This document shows positions 38,236 through 39,631 of a stretch of 39,631 bases of DNA, in pieces. A model generated the notes under the pieces. The model was given only the letters and a program-made list of their open reading frames with translations, was not told the origin of the DNA and searched no databases. A program made the position numbers and the translations under genes. Origin of the DNA: a virus. The first letter of the stretch is position 1. Each line of letters starts with the position of its first letter. The DNA lies in IMG/VR virus record IMGVR_UViG_3300036852_000166, positions 1-39,631 of that record. One strand, given 5' to 3'.

Positions 38236-38591
38236 TTGAACTTCCTTGCTTCAATCTGCTGATCACGAAGGGGGCTGGGACCTTCGCCTCCGTAGTAGCG
38301 TTGGCACTGACGCTCCCAAGCTCGCTCAGCTCGGTTTTGCAAACAATCTCCGCAGAGGAATTCTCCGTCTTCGGAGCAGGTGGCTGCCTCGCCGCATTCG
38401 TCGCACTTGAACATATCAAGCTCCCAACACGCAGACCTTGGAGGGCGCGGCGTTACCTGCTCTGGTTCGCGGCCAGTCGCTGCAATGAACTTCCTGCGGG
38501 TGATTTTCCTAGCCACGGTTATGGTCTCCAGAACTGAGTGAGTTGGGCCAAACGCCAAGGCTTCTTTGGCTCCTTCGATGATCTTGTTCAT
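38232..38591 (-). CDS. Hypothetical protein with C-terminal zinc motif, 119 aa
   Basis: The N-terminus (MNKIIEGAKEALAFGPTHSV) is an IxEGAKEALA-type start common in small phage proteins. The C-terminal half has CDECGEAATCSEDGEFLCGD, a zinc-knuckle-like cluster. An internal ATG before FKCDECGE has GGGAG upstream, so two products may be made from one frame. It is coupled to Dam by ATGA. Confidence 0.65.
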   Translation of the reverse strand: MNKIIEGAKEALAFGPTHSVLETITVARKITRRKFIAATGREPEQVTPRPPRSACWELDMFKCDECGEAATCSEDGEFLCGDCLQNRAERAWERQCQRYYGGEGPSPLRDQQIEARKFK

Positions 38592-39472
38592 TCCCCACCT
38601 CGGTCTGCCGGAGAGTTAGAAACTGCGAACATATCGTGCTGTGCCTTTTCAGCTTCCACCGCGGCGCGGGCGGCCGGGTTGATCCACAGAACTTCTGTCC
38701 GCTTGCGGGCGCCGTCGGCTAGAGCCTCGCGCTCGACCCTCCACCAGGTGGGAAGCGCACGGTCGTACATCGCGTTGGGGTAGCCCGAGAGAATCACCAT
38801 GCCCTCCAAGGTGGGCAGGAAGGCCAGCAAATCGCTATGCTGCCCGTCGTCCATCTCGTGCACGTAATCCGGGCTTTCGTCTCCGCGGGTGCTCCAGACG
38901 TAGGGAGGATCAACGTAGAACAGCGTCTCCGGGCCATCCTGCTGAGCCATCAGCTTCACAGCGTCCCGGTTCTCGATCACGACGCCAGCCAGGCGGCCGA
39001 TAATGGCCATCAGGGCGTCGGGATAGTTGGTCCAGTCGTGTGCCGGCGTCGTGCCGGAGCGGTTGCTGTTCGCCCGGAAGCCAGTTGAGCGGCCATGAGC
39101 GTTCGAGCCGAAACCCATGAATGAGCGCAGCACCAGGTGGCGCGCGGCTTCCATCGGATCCAGCGGCAATGGATCGGAGGTCTTGTCAAACTCAGTGCGG
39201 GCAAAGGGCGTTAATCGGATGCGGCGCACCAGCTCGTCGGCTTGGTCGGACCGGAGGATGCGGAATAGGTTGACCACGCTATCGTCAAGGTCGTTCCAGA
39301 CCTCGGCATAGGACCGTGGCTTGCGCATCAGTACGCTGCCGGCGCCGCCGTAAGGCTCGACATAAACCCGATGGGGAGGGAAATGCGAGATGATCCACGG
39401 CGCAAGCAGCCATTTGCCGCCATGCCAGCGCAAAACGGGGCGGGAGGGGGGTATGGTGGCGGCAATGTTCAC
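38588..39472 (-). CDS. dam: Dam-type DNA adenine methyltransferase (D12 class)
   Basis: The protein has RPVLRWHGGKWLLAPWI at its start (SAM-binding motif of D12 methylases), YVEPYGGAGSVLM next, and catalytic FYVDPPYVW (motif IV, DPPY). This is the layout of Dam and phage Dam-like enzymes methylating adenine. I prefer the GTG at 39470-39472, giving 294 aa and the usual short N-terminus. The frame continues upstream to an ATG at 39601 and to the window edge. It could protect phage DNA or time gene expression. Confidence 0.9.
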   Translation of the reverse strand: MNIAATIPPSRPVLRWHGGKWLLAPWIISHFPPHRVYVEPYGGAGSVLMRKPRSYAEVWNDLDDSVVNLFRILRSDQADELVRRIRLTPFARTEFDKTSDPLPLDPMEAARHLVLRSFMGFGSNAHGRSTGFRANSNRSGTTPAHDWTNYPDALMAIIGRLAGVVIENRDAVKLMAQQDGPETLFYVDPPYVWSTRGDESPDYVHEMDDGQHSDLLAFLPTLEGMVILSGYPNAMYDRALPTWWRVEREALADGARKRTEVLWINPAARAAVEAEKAQHDMFAVSNSPADRGGE

Positions 39473-39631
39473 TGTTTCGGACTTCCCACATCTCCGGCCG
39501 GGACAAAGATCCTTGAGTAGGGCAATTGCATTGAGCATCTGCGCCTTGCATTCCTGTTCGTACAACCGATCGTCCATGGCTGTATCGACCAGCGTCTGCA
39601 TTCGCTTGATCGCAACCTCGACGTTCTGAGG
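39473..39631 (-). CDS. Partial reading frame upstream of Dam
   Basis: The frame of Dam stays open upstream through helical-looking sequence (QNVEVAIKRMQTLVDTAMDD, then RLYEQECKAQMLNAIALLK) to the right edge. This is probably the C-terminal part of a separate gene, with its true end disturbed or fused to Dam. A +1 frame from KDL onward would give a TGA overlapping the Dam GTG (GTGA), matching the operon's habit. Confidence 0.4.

Noticed and set aside
1-39631. tRNA genes and CRISPR arrays
   Set aside because: No tRNA cloverleaf consensus or regularly spaced direct repeats were found on reading the intergenic regions.

Overview
The window reads as an essentially complete temperate phage genome with a short-tailed (podovirus) virion plan. 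I see no bacterial housekeeping gene, rRNA or tRNA. High G+C, GTG and ATG starts chained by ATGA, GTGA or TAATG overlaps, and protein types I associate with Bradyrhizobium and other Rhizobiales prophages suggest an alphaproteobacterial host; this is inference from memory, not a database result. Genes run to both edges on the minus strand, as expected if a circular or circularly permuted genome was opened inside the leftward early operon.

Layout. (1) 1-1770 is a lambda-like immunity region: a leftward promoter (1063-1090), a leftward repressor gene carrying a one-base frameshift (1105-1463) and a rightward promoter (1515-1542) driving a Cro/YdaS-like gene. Related operator-like sequences sit at both promoters. 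(2) 2054-6724 is the rightward early operon: RusA resolvase, adenine methyltransferase, DUF1376 replication protein, DnaB/Twinkle-like helicase and several unknown proteins. (3) 6725-7184 is a non-coding control or packaging region with a G-rich tract. (4) 7185-16175 holds terminase, portal, scaffold, coat and head-completion genes. (5) 16242-30455 holds the tubular tail proteins, internal/ejection proteins, an HNH endonuclease and two tail fibre or tailspike genes. (6) 30452-30921 is a two-gene minus-strand insert (moron-like). (7) 31039-33536 is the lysis module. (8) 39631-33445 is a long leftward operon of tiny unknown and membrane proteins, Dam methylase, an excisionase-like gene and tyrosine integrase. 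If the ends join, this is one leftward transcript from the promoter at 1063-1090.

Main new observation. A 13-base word, GGTGCGTTGCTGG, occurs six times exactly and twice with small changes, always on the plus strand and only in the late half. Copies lie ahead of terminase, the post-terminase genes, coat, the first tail gene, both fibre genes and endolysin, so they punctuate the functional modules. In most cases the start codon is 38-56 bases downstream, lacks a clear Shine-Dalgarno sequence and is preceded by, or lies in, a small hairpin. This resembles the start-associated sequences of cluster K mycobacteriophages but has a different sequence. Other points for a second look are the repressor frameshift, an apparent ATC start codon in an ejection protein (21356), Sec-type signal peptides on tail fibre proteins, and carbohydrate-binding-like repeats inside the tail tube proteins.
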